Counted from the stretch's first letter, positions 37,228 to 47,018 are shown. The stretch: 64,000 nt of DNA from Parablautia intestinalis (GCA_003612395.1 RAYQ01000004.1:219074-283073); one strand, 5' to 3'. Made by a program: numbers and translations. The notes: generated by a model from the letters alone, not told the origin.

Positions 37228-38328
37228 CTAAAAATGCTCCCACTTATTCTTTTCTCCTTTAGCCCTCCGAATCATCTTCTCCTTCGTATCTATAAAAGTA
37301 TTTAAAATATCCTTATAAGTCCAGGTTCTGTTTCTCCATCTTATGATCAAAAAAACAGTAATTATTCCCCCGGGGATCAGTAAAAATAGAATCTGTAGCA
37401 GCAAAACCACAGCCTTCACGTCCTCCCATCCCCTTCCAATGTTTTCCCAATAGGGGAATTTCACAGCGCTGTTTTGCATGGATCTTGTTCCAAAATCAAG
37501 GAGCACCGGGATCAGAGCTTCCACGGAATAACGTGAGGAATTTTCAACCACTACCATATCTTCTTCCTTTATGCCAAGCTTTTCCTTTACATTGTTATAC
37601 ACAAAATGCTTTACCGGATTAGGTGCGGCTATCTCATAAACACTAATGCCTTCACACTCACCATATGCAGCAAGAGATTCGTTTGAAACATACAGAACCG
37701 TCTTGTCCAGTCCTGCCCTTTTTGCAAATCTTCCTTCCTGCCTTTTCACCACTCCCGCCACAAAATGGGGGACATCTCCAATCATCACACTTTTTCCCGC
37801 AATATCGTTAGAACCAAACAGCTGCCATGCGGCATCCTCATCTAAAATAATGGAATCCTTCATCAGATCATTACCCGAAAAATATCCTCCTGATACCAGC
37901 TGAAGAGGATGAAACAGGAAAAAATCGCCCCCTATTCCCACTGCATTTGCTTCCAGTTTCCCTTTTTCACTGACTGCAGTAATAGTCCCAAGAGAGCTGT
38001 ACGCATCTATAAAGAGCCGCTTTCCACCTTCACCGCTTACCTCCTCTGCAGACAAAACTTCCTTAAGACTCTGCTCCAGAACTTTTTCGTAGCTCAAAAT
38101 CGTATATTCTTCCACTTCTGTGCGCTCTGCAAAAAAACAGCTTACCTGCGCACTGCCGCCGTCTTCATCCCAGCGGACAGCTGCCTGCTGGTCAATCAGT
38201 CCGGCTATCTTATGTTCTGACCAGAAGGTCAGAATTAAGAACAATGCAAGGGACAAAAAAACTATCAGGGAACAGATGATTTCCTTAAGCGACAAGCTGC
38301 GCAGCCATTCCTTTATTCTGCAAGCCAT
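37228..38328 (-). CDS. reduced MacB-like membrane protein (periplasmic core domain with two membrane helices)
   Basis: A 366-residue protein with an N-terminal helix (IICSLIVFLSLALFLILTF, about 17-35), an extracytoplasmic domain that looks like the MacB periplasmic core (GIGGDFFLFHPLQLVSGGYF, ILDEDAAWQLFGSNDIAGK, VMIGDVPHFVAGVVKRQEG), and one C-terminal hydrophobic region (VVLLLQILFLLIPGGIITVF). Full MacB/FtsX permeases have three further helices after the core domain and an ATPase partner; both are missing. The ATG at 38328 is seven bases from GGGAGG; an ATG at 38334 is one base from it. It lies 26 bases after the HlyD-like gene, in the same operon. Confidence 0.75.
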   Translation of the reverse strand: MACRIKEWLRSLSLKEIICSLIVFLSLALFLILTFWSEHKIAGLIDQQAAVRWDEDGGSAQVSCFFAERTEVEEYTILSYEKVLEQSLKEVLSAEEVSGEGGKRLFIDAYSSLGTITAVSEKGKLEANAVGIGGDFFLFHPLQLVSGGYFSGNDLMKDSIILDEDAAWQLFGSNDIAGKSVMIGDVPHFVAGVVKRQEGRFAKRAGLDKTVLYVSNESLAAYGECEGISVYEIAAPNPVKHFVYNNVKEKLGIKEEDMVVVENSSRYSVEALIPVLLDFGTRSMQNSAVKFPYWENIGRGWEDVKAVVLLLQILFLLIPGGIITVFLIIRWRNRTWTYKDILNTFIDTKEKMIRRAKGEKNKWEHF

Positions 38329-38354
38329 AGCCATACCTCCCGCATATCGCAATT

Positions 38355-40454
38355 TTACTGCGATTCATTCAGCCTTACCTGTTTGCCGGCTTCCACCGGC
38401 TTGGTAGATGTGGTAATCACATACTCATATCCATAAAGTCCCGCTGAAATAGCCGTATAATTATCATCTGAGGCCAGCACTTCCACGTCCACTCTTGTTG
38501 CAATATATCGGTTGCTTAATGGGCCGCTCTTTGACTCCACGATCAGAATAAATTTCCCGTTGTTGTCTTCACGAACTGCACTGTTTGGCACCACAAACTC
38601 ATATTCCGAGCTCCGCTGTCCTACGGAAATACTTAATGCCTGTCCTGCCTGTATACTGGAACCTGTCACATTAAATTCCAGAAGCTTATTCTGTCCCGGA
38701 TTATCCGGGTCCGGCTTAATTCCTGTCAAAATAACCTGCGCATCATCATAATACCAGGCGTTTTGCAGCTCCGCCGTATCTCCTACCTGCACTTTTCTCG
38801 CCTGCTCATTGGTAACAGAAACTTTTAAAGTATAACCTTTTCCCTCTACCTGCAAAACAGCAGCCGTTTCTTCCGGCTTTGTGGTCTCACCTGCCACATA
38901 AGCAAGGGAAGACACCGTGCCCGCCACAGGAGCCGTAATGGCAGCTCCCATTGACTTTTCCATCAGCTTTGCAATTTCTTCTTCCTTCTGTGCTATGTCC
39001 TTACTTACTTTGGCTAAGTCCAGCTCCGCATTGATATCCGCATTCATTTCGTCCTGTTCTTCTTTCAGAAGGTCATAAACTGCCTGAGCGTTTTTAAGAG
39101 CCGCCTCTGCATTTGCAATTTGGTTCTTATAGGCTGTCTCCGCCTGCTTATTGGCATTTGTCTGGTCCGTAAGATTTTGCTTCGCCTCGCTTAATTTATT
39201 CTGAGCACTCTTTATATCATCACCAGTCTCGTAAGTAATTGACGCTACCCGATTAAGCTCTGCTTCCTTCACCGCCAGCTGGCTATTCAGATTTTGCAGG
39301 GCCGCTAAATTTCCGTCATATCCTGACAAATTTTTTTCTGCCTCCTGAAGTTTCGAAACGGCATAGTTATACTGGGCATCCGCCATATCATAATCTTGTA
39401 GTAATATCCTATAATCTTCTTCTTTACCATTAGCGGCCACCCATGCTTTTAACTCGTTAATGTTTTTACCATTCTGGTAGCCATTGCCCGTTGCTGCCTG
39501 ATAAATCTCATCTAATTTCTTATCCCTTTCTGCCAAAGCTTCATCACGGGCAGTTTTATATTCTTCTATTAGCGTCTGCTTATCTGGTACCGAAATGCCG
39601 TCTATCGTGGTAGTATTCGAACTGCTGTTGTTATCACCGCTTGAATCGTTATTAACATCAATATCTACGCTACTGTCCCCTGTTCTTTCCGTAACGGCTC
39701 CTGCACCATTTATCAATATCTGAATGTCTTCTATCCTTCTTTTTAATTCGTTGATTTCGTTGGTAATCTCTGCCTTTCTACGGGAAATTTCCTGATTAAA
39801 TTCCTGCTCTGCACGACTCTCATCATTTTGAGCATTTGATAACTCCACATCGGCCCTGGTTACAGCATTTTCTGCCTCTATGGTATTTACCCCGGCGTTG
39901 TTTATGCTAATAGTGCTCTGCAGCGTCAATTTCTCCAGCGCCTCCTGACATTCCTTCACCCTGGCCTGGGCCGCATCCATCCTGTTTTGCATATCCGCAA
40001 CCTTCGTCTGTAATGTAGAAAATCCGTCTGTACGGCCGCTTGCCACCTTGCTGATAATATCGGAAGATACATTATTCCCAAAAAGACCCTTCATATAGGT
40101 CAGTTTAAGCTCCTCCAAATCCTTCTGAGCCTGGGTCAGTTCTTCGCTCTCCGCATCTTCCAGATAATAAATCACCTGATCCTTTTCCACCTCATCGCCC
40201 TGTTTGACCGCCACGCTGGAAATGACCCTGGATTCCTTTGCCACTATATTATAAGGATCCGCAGCCTCCACATTTCCCGTCCCGCGCACTTTCGCTGTTA
40301 TGGTGCCGCTTTCCACATACTGGGTAGCCACCTCCGGCAGAGAATAATTCATGATTGTATTTGAAAAAAAGGTGAGTACCAACATAATTGTCAAAAAGAC
40401 AATCGCCGCATTTTTTACCCAATCTTTTCTCTTTCTTACTTCCTCCTGGTTCAT
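38355..40454 (-). CDS. HlyD/RND-type membrane fusion adaptor
   Basis: A 699-residue adaptor. A membrane helix at about 15-35 is followed by a lipoyl-like domain (GNVEAADPYNIVAKESRV, VKQGDEVEKDQVIYYLED). Two long coiled-coil arms span about 110-490, with a Ser/Asn/Asp-rich insert near 255-275. The second lipoyl half (GAAITAPVAGTVSSLAYVAGE) and a beta-barrel domain end it. Such adaptors normally serve an ABC or RND exporter. Here the partner is the reduced MacB-like protein next door, and no ATPase gene is present. The arms are longer than in typical Gram-positive MacA/YknX adaptors. ATG at 40454 after GGGGAAAGAG. Confidence 0.88.
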   Translation of the reverse strand: MNQEEVRKRKDWVKNAAIVFLTIMLVLTFFSNTIMNYSLPEVATQYVESGTITAKVRGTGNVEAADPYNIVAKESRVISSVAVKQGDEVEKDQVIYYLEDAESEELTQAQKDLEELKLTYMKGLFGNNVSSDIISKVASGRTDGFSTLQTKVADMQNRMDAAQARVKECQEALEKLTLQSTISINNAGVNTIEAENAVTRADVELSNAQNDESRAEQEFNQEISRRKAEITNEINELKRRIEDIQILINGAGAVTERTGDSSVDIDVNNDSSGDNNSSSNTTTIDGISVPDKQTLIEEYKTARDEALAERDKKLDEIYQAATGNGYQNGKNINELKAWVAANGKEEDYRILLQDYDMADAQYNYAVSKLQEAEKNLSGYDGNLAALQNLNSQLAVKEAELNRVASITYETGDDIKSAQNKLSEAKQNLTDQTNANKQAETAYKNQIANAEAALKNAQAVYDLLKEEQDEMNADINAELDLAKVSKDIAQKEEEIAKLMEKSMGAAITAPVAGTVSSLAYVAGETTKPEETAAVLQVEGKGYTLKVSVTNEQARKVQVGDTAELQNAWYYDDAQVILTGIKPDPDNPGQNKLLEFNVTGSSIQAGQALSISVGQRSSEYEFVVPNSAVREDNNGKFILIVESKSGPLSNRYIATRVDVEVLASDDNYTAISAGLYGYEYVITTSTKPVEAGKQVRLNESQ

Positions 40455-40527
40455 CTCTTTCCCCTTTCCTTTTCCGCTGACTACTGCCCGCCGCTTTTTG
40501 CGTATCAGTCTCTGTGCATCCAGCCTC

Positions 40528-40603
40528 CCGCAAATTTGGCGTCAAACGCGATTTATCCTCCTGCGTTTTCAACCGCCTGCAAATTTGGGCACCAGGCACA
40601 AAT
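40528..40603. repeat. dispersed intergenic repeat (CAAATTTG type), two partial copies
   Basis: CGCAAATTTGG near 40530 and GCAAATTTGGGC...GGCACAAATTT at about 40571-40603. The longer one matches about 35 bases at 42602-42630 in the gap after the first binding-protein gene. Confidence 0.6.
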
Positions 40604-40634
40604 TTTCCAAATGAAAAATCAGAGATTTATCATT

Positions 40635-41606
40635 TTATCCTTTAATACCTCCCTGGTAGGTAATGCCTTCCACCAGATAATCCTCACCATACAAAAACAC
40701 TAATATGGGAGGTACCATATAAATTGTTGCCACAGCAAACGCCAGTCCGATTTCCCCCGCATTAATTTTTGACAAAAAAACGGAAAGCGGGTGCTTTTGT
40801 TCGTCTGATAGTAAAATCAGCGGCTGTTCCACCATATTCCAGTAATCTATAAAGATTAAGATTGCAATGGAGCACATAGCTCCTTTGCATAATGGCATAC
40901 ATATATGTCTGAAAATCTGCCATTCACCGGCCCCGTCAATCTGCGCCGCTTCCATAACGGAAATTGGAATTCTCCTCATGTACTTTGTCAGAAGATACAC
41001 TGCAAAGGGTGAAAAAATTCCGGGCAGCCAGATGGCCCAGTTGGTATCTAAAATGTGAAGCCAGTCTGACACAAGATAGTTGGGCACAAGAGTAACCTGA
41101 TAAGGCATCAGCATCAGAATAATATAAATAAAAAATATAATTTCTTTGACCCTTCCCCTGTATCTGGTAAACCCAAAGGCAGCGCCCGCTGCCACCAGCA
41201 GCTGGAAAACCACAATAGGCACCACCAGAATCACTGAATTCCAAAACTTAAAAAGATATTCAGGGCTTTTAAGTAAAACCGTTATATACTGGCTGAAGGA
41301 AACCATGTCCGGAATAAACTTGAGATTAACCGTCTCTGATATATAAACCTTTCCACCAGAATCATTTGTAGCAAACACCTGTCCATAATTTGATGAAATT
41401 TCGGAAGCCCCCATGAAGGAGTTGGTGATAGTCAGCAGAATCGGCATCAGAAACAAAATCGCAAAACAGGCAGCTATCACGGTCTTTAAGGTAACACCCA
41501 CAGCCTTTTTCCGAAGCCGCCATCTCTTTTTTCTTTTAACCACAGTATCCCAACGCTCTAAAGAAATTTCATTCAGGCTTTTTCTTCTTCCAGCGCCCAG
41601 CTTCAT
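40635..41606 (-). CDS. carbohydrate-type ABC transporter permease, MalG-like
   Basis: A 323-residue inner-membrane permease with six hydrophobic segments. A canonical EAA loop lies near residue 215 (EAAQIDGAGEWQIFRHICMP), which docks onto an ATPase. A periplasmic segment at about 65-110 (SNYGQVFATNDSGGK) is longer than usual. The ATG overlaps the stop of the upstream permease by four bases (ATGA), so the pair is co-translated. Shared use of a distant MsmK-type ATPase is likely, since none is encoded here. Confidence 0.9.
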   Translation of the reverse strand: MKLGAGRRKSLNEISLERWDTVVKRKKRWRLRKKAVGVTLKTVIAACFAILFLMPILLTITNSFMGASEISSNYGQVFATNDSGGKVYISETVNLKFIPDMVSFSQYITVLLKSPEYLFKFWNSVILVVPIVVFQLLVAAGAAFGFTRYRGRVKEIIFFIYIILMLMPYQVTLVPNYLVSDWLHILDTNWAIWLPGIFSPFAVYLLTKYMRRIPISVMEAAQIDGAGEWQIFRHICMPLCKGAMCSIAILIFIDYWNMVEQPLILLSDEQKHPLSVFLSKINAGEIGLAFAVATIYMVPPILVFLYGEDYLVEGITYQGGIKG

Positions 41607-42574
41607 CCTTCCACATCCTTTCCGAAGTAATTCTCGGTCAGGAATAAAATTCCTATAATAATTACCATTACAATTGCCATCATGATTGCCGCCGCTGACA
41701 TCTTCTGGTAATCTAACCTGCTAAAAGTATTGTTCATAAAATGTTGCAGCATGTACATTGTATCATAAGGATAATCTCCCTTTAGGAGATAGATTTCCCG
41801 AAATACCTTGAAAGAATTAATCAGCGACATAATTGTCACAAAAAGGATAGTTGAAGAGATATACCGCAGCTTAATATGAAAAAATATCTGAAACGGCGTT
41901 GCACTCTCTAAAATTGCAACCTCAAGAATATCCTTAGGAATACTGCTCAGAGCCGCCATAAATAAAATCATATTATAGCCTAAATTTTTCCATAAAAAAA
42001 GGATAACAATTACCACCTGGGCATAGGCTGAATTCAGCCAGTCGATTTTATCCAGATCAAAAACAGCCCTCAGCTCATTAATCATACCGTTAAAATGAAA
42101 CAAAACCTGCCAGATCAGTACCACCGATGCAATGGGCACCATCATGGGGCTTAAAAAAAATGTCCTGAACTGGCTTTTGAAGGGAATCCTGCTTTCCAGC
42201 ATCATTGCCAGAAACAGGGACAAAACCACTGCCAGCGGAACCGCTGATATGGAAAACGTAAAGGTATTTTGGGCGGCCTGCCTGAAAGCTGCATTTTGAA
42301 AAACCATCACGAAATTATCCAAAAATACAAACTGATTGCTGATTGGATTATCAATTACGGAATAATAAACCACAATCAAAAAGGGAAGTACGAAAAACAG
42401 CAGTAAGCCAACAGCACTAGGCAGCAGATACCCTATAGATATCAGCCGCCCACGATGCCTTCTCCGATTACTGTTTATTCTTTTACCCCTTTTGTCTAAA
42501 GGAGCTGTTGCCTTTTTGTTTTTTTCCATGATGCGCAGGCCGTCTTCTTTCTTCCTGCTTTTAGGAAAATGCAT
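41603..42574 (-). CDS. carbohydrate-type ABC transporter permease, MalF-like
   Basis: A 323-residue permease with six hydrophobic segments and a strongly basic N-terminus (KRGKRINSNRRRHRGR). Its EAA loop is degenerate: in ILEVAILESATPFQIFFHIK the usual Gly is Ser, and the loop-end Pro is replaced. It pairs with the MalG-like permease. The ATG at 42574 follows GGGGGA; a second ATG at 42529 lacks a ribosome site. A long hairpin and a repeat separate it from the upstream binding-protein gene. Confidence 0.88.
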   Translation of the reverse strand: MHFPKSRKKEDGLRIMEKNKKATAPLDKRGKRINSNRRRHRGRLISIGYLLPSAVGLLLFFVLPFLIVVYYSVIDNPISNQFVFLDNFVMVFQNAAFRQAAQNTFTFSISAVPLAVVLSLFLAMMLESRIPFKSQFRTFFLSPMMVPIASVVLIWQVLFHFNGMINELRAVFDLDKIDWLNSAYAQVVIVILFLWKNLGYNMILFMAALSSIPKDILEVAILESATPFQIFFHIKLRYISSTILFVTIMSLINSFKVFREIYLLKGDYPYDTMYMLQHFMNNTFSRLDYQKMSAAAIMMAIVMVIIIGILFLTENYFGKDVEG

Positions 42575-42601
42575 CTTATTCCCCCATTCTTACCAACAGC
42601 C

Positions 42602-42630
42602 CGCAAATTTGGGCCGAGGCACAAATTTGT
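42602..42630. repeat. dispersed intergenic repeat (CAAATTTG type)
   Basis: CGCAAATTTGGGC...GGCACAAATTTG, including the 12-base palindrome CACAAATTTGTG at its right end. Partner of the copy at 40571-40603. Confidence 0.6.
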
Positions 42631-42666
42631 GGTTGATAAAATCAGCCTCAGGCTGATTTTTCAACC
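42631..42666 (-). promoter_or_regulatory. long intra-operon hairpin after the first binding-protein gene
   Basis: A 16-bp stem with one bulge (42631-42647 with 42651-42666) and a 3-base loop, with no clear U-run. It fits an mRNA 3'-end stabiliser or partial terminator that lowers permease expression relative to the binding protein. Confidence 0.6.
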
Positions 42667-42700
42667 TGTCCTCCATTCTTGTCAGCAATCTGCTTTTCAC

Positions 42701-44986
42701 CTATCTGTTTTCGTTCACATAAATCTGAATTCTGTTTTGAATAACTCCGGCTGCATCTTTCGCAGATTTCTGTCCTTTAAAAAATGGCTCTGCTTCTTCT
42801 GTTATAATATTGGTCAGCTGTGAGTCCACATTGCCCGAGAGCCTGTCGGCGGATTTAAGAAGCTCTCTCACCGCATCAACTTCTTCCTTTGACGCCGCCA
42901 TAATTTCCATCTCGAAATCATCATAACCCCATGTGGTTTTGGACATTTCTACCTGATTGCCTTCCTCATCCTCATAATACTCCGGCGTCATATCTTTTTC
43001 AAACTGTTTTTCAAGAGCATCTTTTCTGATGGGAAATCCCCAGCCGTAGTTATCCTCCACCAGATTATCCTGATATTCCTCAGAAAGTATGGAACGTACA
43101 AATTCCCATGCTCCATCCTTGTTTTTGGACTTGCTGGATATGGCTATGCTTCCGCCGCTGGGCTGTATCAGGTTTCCGTTTCTTTCATTGTTTGGATAAC
43201 CGATATAAGTAACCTTTTCTCCAAACATTCCATTCATCATCTGGTATTCCTGTATGGAACTTACCGTATTTTCCATAAGCAGCACTTTATTAGAGCGCAG
43301 TCTGGAAGATATTCCTTCTTCATCCCGGTTATAATCAACCTCTTCAGGGAATTTGGAGGCAAATTCTAAGGTCCTGATAAACTCCTCACCATCAAAAGAG
43401 CATTTGCCGCTTTCCCAGTCAATGAATTCATCTATATTATTGTAAATGCAAAAGCGGAATATACTTTCTCTGTTTCCATACATAAATACATTTTCCGGAT
43501 TATTCTTTTCTACGAAATCCAGCATTTCCGAAAGCGTCCAGCCGGTTTGCTCCCCCACAAGAGATTCTTTGGCAAGAGTAGATACAATATAAAACTGCGA
43601 TGTAATCCCATACAATTTGCCATCCTGCTCATATGCTCTCAGCACATTCTCAAGATAATCCTCCTTGTTTAGTCCGCTCTTTTCCATATAGGGATACATA
43701 TCTTCCATTATGCCCTTGCTGGCATACTGCGCGAAGTCAAGCCCTGTAAGGCCAATCAGATCCGGACAGTTCTGGGTAGTCAAATCTGCGTTAAACTGGG
43801 CCAGCTGGCTTCCGTCATAATCATTTCCATACTCTTTCACACTGATATGATACTTCTCGTTTGATTTATTAAAATTAATAATTGCTCTGCGCGTAAGGGA
43901 ATCAAACCACAATGCACCATAGATAAGTTCTTCCTTTTGAGGTACTTCCGATGCCTTTTTGCGGGTTAAATAAACCAGCTCATATTTGTCCCCCGTTTCG
44001 GAATACTCTCTGGAGATTGTCCACATCCGCCCATCGGAAAGCTCTCCCACTATATCCACATTATTTCCATCTATATCTACATCCAGCCAGTCAAATAATT
44101 CCTCGCTTGTTTTTGTCTCCAAATCAATCAGAAAAAGTTTATTCGCAGTGCTCTGCATCAGGCTTTTGCTGGTGCTGGAAAAAAAGTTTACATTCCCGGA
44201 GCCGCTTTCTATGCCTTCCACAGGATCCCCGAGCTTTTTCGCCGCCAAATCCACCTTCTTTAACACCATGCCATTTTCGCCATAGGTAGTGATATACACA
44301 TCCCCCTCTTTTGAGGCCGCCATACTGTTAATCCATCCGTCAGCGTTTATATCGCACAGCTTTTTAAAATCTTTATCCACAACATGGATTCCCTGCTCTC
44401 CATCACACAGGTAGATATTTCCCTGCCCGTCTTCACACATATTCTGAATATAAGAATTCTCTATATTGGTAATCACATTCGCCAGATCCTGGGAATTGAT
44501 AACGGTTCCATCCTCAGGGGAGATCCTTCGAAGCTCCATTGTCATATTTACATCGGTTGCTTCTCCGTTTTCATCCTCCTCATACTCGTACTGGTTTACC
44601 GCCGTCACAAGATTTCCGTCCGCGCTTACCAGGAGGCTGTTGACATTCACATCGTCATTTAAGTTAGCGGCTATCTCCCGCGCCGTATTTTCCAGCAGAT
44701 CATACTCATAAAACGCGGTTCTATAGGTATCTTCCTCTCCCTCATCCTGAACCATTGCAACCGCATACGCCTTATCGCCTGATGCCGTAATCTCGTTTAA
44801 ATACCTCATTTTCACGGCAAATTCCTTATACTCCGGCACATATACATATCCATCTTTATTTTCCGCCTGCTCCGCCCCTCCTTTACTGCAACCTGTAAAC
44901 GCTGCCATAAGACAGAGCGTAACAGCAGTTATAATAATAATTTTGAAAATGCCTTTCCTTCCTGACGGCATATATATTTTTTTCAC
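42701..44986 (-). CDS. large lipoprotein solute-binding protein with N-terminal propeller-like domain (paralogue 1)
   Basis: A 761-residue lipoprotein. The basic start and hydrophobic core end in the lipobox AAFTGC near residue 31. About 350 residues of repeated short strands follow (GNIYLCDGEQGIHVVDKD, GDVYITTYGENGMVLKKVD, DGRMWTISREYSETG), suggesting a propeller. From about residue 370 an extracellular solute-binding domain follows (RRAIINFNKSNEKYHISVKE, KSKNKDGAWEFVRSILSEEY), ending ...IQIYVNENR. The start is a GTG at 44986, seven bases after GGAGG; a longer frame to 45076 lacks one. First gene of the cluster. Much longer than ordinary sugar-binding proteins of 400-450 residues. Ligand unknown. 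Confidence 0.87.
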   Translation of the reverse strand: MKKIYMPSGRKGIFKIIIITAVTLCLMAAFTGCSKGGAEQAENKDGYVYVPEYKEFAVKMRYLNEITASGDKAYAVAMVQDEGEEDTYRTAFYEYDLLENTAREIAANLNDDVNVNSLLVSADGNLVTAVNQYEYEEDENGEATDVNMTMELRRISPEDGTVINSQDLANVITNIENSYIQNMCEDGQGNIYLCDGEQGIHVVDKDFKKLCDINADGWINSMAASKEGDVYITTYGENGMVLKKVDLAAKKLGDPVEGIESGSGNVNFFSSTSKSLMQSTANKLFLIDLETKTSEELFDWLDVDIDGNNVDIVGELSDGRMWTISREYSETGDKYELVYLTRKKASEVPQKEELIYGALWFDSLTRRAIINFNKSNEKYHISVKEYGNDYDGSQLAQFNADLTTQNCPDLIGLTGLDFAQYASKGIMEDMYPYMEKSGLNKEDYLENVLRAYEQDGKLYGITSQFYIVSTLAKESLVGEQTGWTLSEMLDFVEKNNPENVFMYGNRESIFRFCIYNNIDEFIDWESGKCSFDGEEFIRTLEFASKFPEEVDYNRDEEGISSRLRSNKVLLMENTVSSIQEYQMMNGMFGEKVTYIGYPNNERNGNLIQPSGGSIAISSKSKNKDGAWEFVRSILSEEYQDNLVEDNYGWGFPIRKDALEKQFEKDMTPEYYEDEEGNQVEMSKTTWGYDDFEMEIMAASKEEVDAVRELLKSADRLSGNVDSQLTNIITEEAEPFFKGQKSAKDAAGVIQNRIQIYVNENR

Positions 44987-45306
44987 TCTGATACCTCCCA
45001 CATATAATAAGCAAAACTTATTATCCTTTATTCGTAAACGGTTAAACCTTTTTATACTACCACATAAATATATCATACTATACTATTTGAAACAACGAAG
45101 ATAATCTTAATTTTTTCCTAACCCATAAGAATAATTCACAATATAACAAAATTATTTTTGTTTTACGATCCATGCCTGAGTTTATAGATTTGCATTACCT
45201 GATACATAAACACCGCTACACTTTACAAGCCGGCTTAATCTACAAAAAAGCTCATAAAAAAAACAAAACCAGGCTTTTTAAGAACTTTTTTAAATTAGTA
45301 TGAATA
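44987..45306. other. promoter region of the binding-protein cluster
   Basis: About 320 AT-rich bases. A possible promoter lies at 45067-45095. Between it and the GTG start a CGTAAACGGTTAAAC word (about 45033-45048) resembles a LacI/CcpA-type operator with two mismatches. The stretch 45100-45290 shows only a loose AAAAAGC/GCTTTTT inverted repeat at about 45245-45281 that could end the UPF0210 transcript. Confidence 0.45.
45067..45095 (-). promoter_or_regulatory. possible sigma-A promoter for the binding-protein cluster
   Basis: TTGTTT (45090-45095), 17-base spacer and TATATT (45067-45072). The -35 is weak. Confidence 0.5.
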
Positions 45307-46671
45307 TTAATTTTTGAAGCTGTGAATGGGAGCCGGAATTCTTCCCTCCCGGCTTACAAACGCATCGCAGGAAAAAGAATTTACAGGCATAATCGGAGCA
45401 TGTCCCAAAAGTCCGCCGAACTCTACCGTCTCCCCTACGCCCTTGCCAACGACAGGGATGACGCGTACCGCTGTTGTTTTCTGATTCACCATTCCTATGG
45501 CCATCTCGTCCGCAATGATACCGGAGATAGTCGTCTCCTTCGTATCTCCCGGAATTGCAATCATATCAAGCCCCACGGAGCATACGCATGTCATAGACTC
45601 CAGCTTTTCCAGGGTAAGGGCACCGGCCTTAACCGCATCAATCATACCCTGGTCCTCACTAACCGGAATAAACGCTCCGCTAAGGCCACCCACATAGGAG
45701 GATGCCATTACGCCGCCTTTTTTCACCTGATCATTTAAAAGCGCAAGAGCCGCCGTTGTTCCCGGCGCACCTGCATACTCCAATCCAATTTCACACAAAA
45801 TATCCGCCACACTGTCACCGATTGCCGGAGTGGGCGCAAGGGATAAGTCCACAATGCCAAAAGGAACTTTAAGACGCTCTGAAGCCTCCTGTGCCACCAG
45901 CTGGCCTACCCGGGTTACTTTAAAGGCTGTTTTCTTTATGGTTTCACACAGCACCTCAAAGCTCTCTCCACGCACTTTGCTGATTGCATTTTTTACAACC
46001 CCCGGCCCACTGACTCCCACATTGATAATCTTATCCGCCTCCGTCACGCCATGAAATGCCCCCGCCATAAAAGGATTATCGTCCGGTGCATTACAAAAGA
46101 CCACCAGCTTGGCACAGCCAAGGGAATCCTGTTCTTCGGTATACCTGGCGGTTTCTTTGATAATCTTTCCCATCAGCCTTACTGCATCCATGTTGATACC
46201 TGTTTTGGTAGAGCCTAAGTTGACGGAACTGCACACCCGTTCCGTACAGGACAAAGCCTTGGGAATTGACCGGATCAAAAGCTCATCTGCTCCCGTCATA
46301 CCCTTGGAGACCAGGGCAGAGTAACCCCCAATAAAATTAACACCCACCTGACGGGCAACCTGATCCAGCATGCGGGCAATGGACACAAAATCTTCCGTGG
46401 ACTTACAGGCCGAGCCTCCCACTAAGGCAATGGGCGTTAAGGAAATTCTTTTATTTACAATAGGAATTCCAAATTCCCGGGAGATTTCCTCTCCGGTTTT
46501 CACCAGATCCTTTGCCGCCTCATAGATTTTATTGTATATCTTTTCCATTAATTTCTTTAAATCAGAGTCTATACAGTCAAGCAGATTGATTCCAAGGGTT
46601 ATCGTGCGGACATCTAAGTTTTCCTTGGTAATCATTTCGTTGGTTTCAACCACTTCAAATAAGTTAATCAT
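45307..46671 (-). CDS. PFL-family protein (UPF0210/DUF711)
   Basis: A 454-residue cytoplasmic protein of the UPF0210 family, distantly related to pyruvate-formate lyase folds and of unproven function. Typical stretches are [49 protein letters not shown] and a C-terminal [23 protein letters not shown]. It follows an ACT-domain gene by 42 bases. This ACT/UPF0210 pair is conserved across Firmicutes and archaea, which suggests that the ACT protein senses a small ligand for it. ATG at 46671 after AGGGGG. Confidence 0.93.
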   Translation of the reverse strand: MINLFEVVETNEMITKENLDVRTITLGINLLDCIDSDLKKLMEKIYNKIYEAAKDLVKTGEEISREFGIPIVNKRISLTPIALVGGSACKSTEDFVSIARMLDQVARQVGVNFIGGYSALVSKGMTGADELLIRSIPKALSCTERVCSSVNLGSTKTGINMDAVRLMGKIIKETARYTEEQDSLGCAKLVVFCNAPDDNPFMAGAFHGVTEADKIINVGVSGPGVVKNAISKVRGESFEVLCETIKKTAFKVTRVGQLVAQEASERLKVPFGIVDLSLAPTPAIGDSVADILCEIGLEYAGAPGTTAALALLNDQVKKGGVMASSYVGGLSGAFIPVSEDQGMIDAVKAGALTLEKLESMTCVCSVGLDMIAIPGDTKETTISGIIADEMAIGMVNQKTTAVRVIPVVGKGVGETVEFGGLLGHAPIMPVNSFSCDAFVSREGRIPAPIHSFKN

Positions 46672-46713
46672 ATTTATCCCCCTTACATCGCAGGCCTACC
46701 TGCACCGTCTGCC

Positions 46714-46986
46714 TTATATCCGATGCATTTTATCAAATATTTCTTCCCTCTGGCACTTAATGTCCACACCGATTTCTTCACCCAGCCTGTGAAGCTCGTC
46801 CGCCATTTCTCCAAAATGCTTCTCCATACGATTCGTATCCACAATCATCATCATATTAAAATATTCCTGAACAATGGTCTGGGAAATATCCAGAATATTG
46901 ATTTTATTCCCGGCAAGATATGTACAGACTCTCGCAATAATCCCCACCGTATCCTTACCTACCACCGTAATAATTGTCCTGTTCAT
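46714..46986 (-). CDS. ACT-domain protein (UPF0237)
   Basis: A 90-residue single ACT domain, NRTIITVVGKDTVGIIARVCTYLAG at the N-terminus, with the usual beta-alpha-beta order. Ligand-binding small protein without enzymatic motifs. The ATG at 46986 follows GGAGG by six bases. Paired with the UPF0210 gene downstream. Confidence 0.93.
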   Translation of the reverse strand: MNRTIITVVGKDTVGIIARVCTYLAGNKINILDISQTIVQEYFNMMMIVDTNRMEKHFGEMADELHRLGEEIGVDIKCQREEIFDKMHRI

Positions 46987-47018
46987 CCTAATCCTCCCTG
47001 TTTCCGACAGCTCTTAAA

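Noticed and set aside
45033..45048. CcpA (cre) site before the binding-protein cluster
   Set aside because: The word CGTAAACGGTTAAAC differs from the consensus at two key positions; too weak to call as a site.
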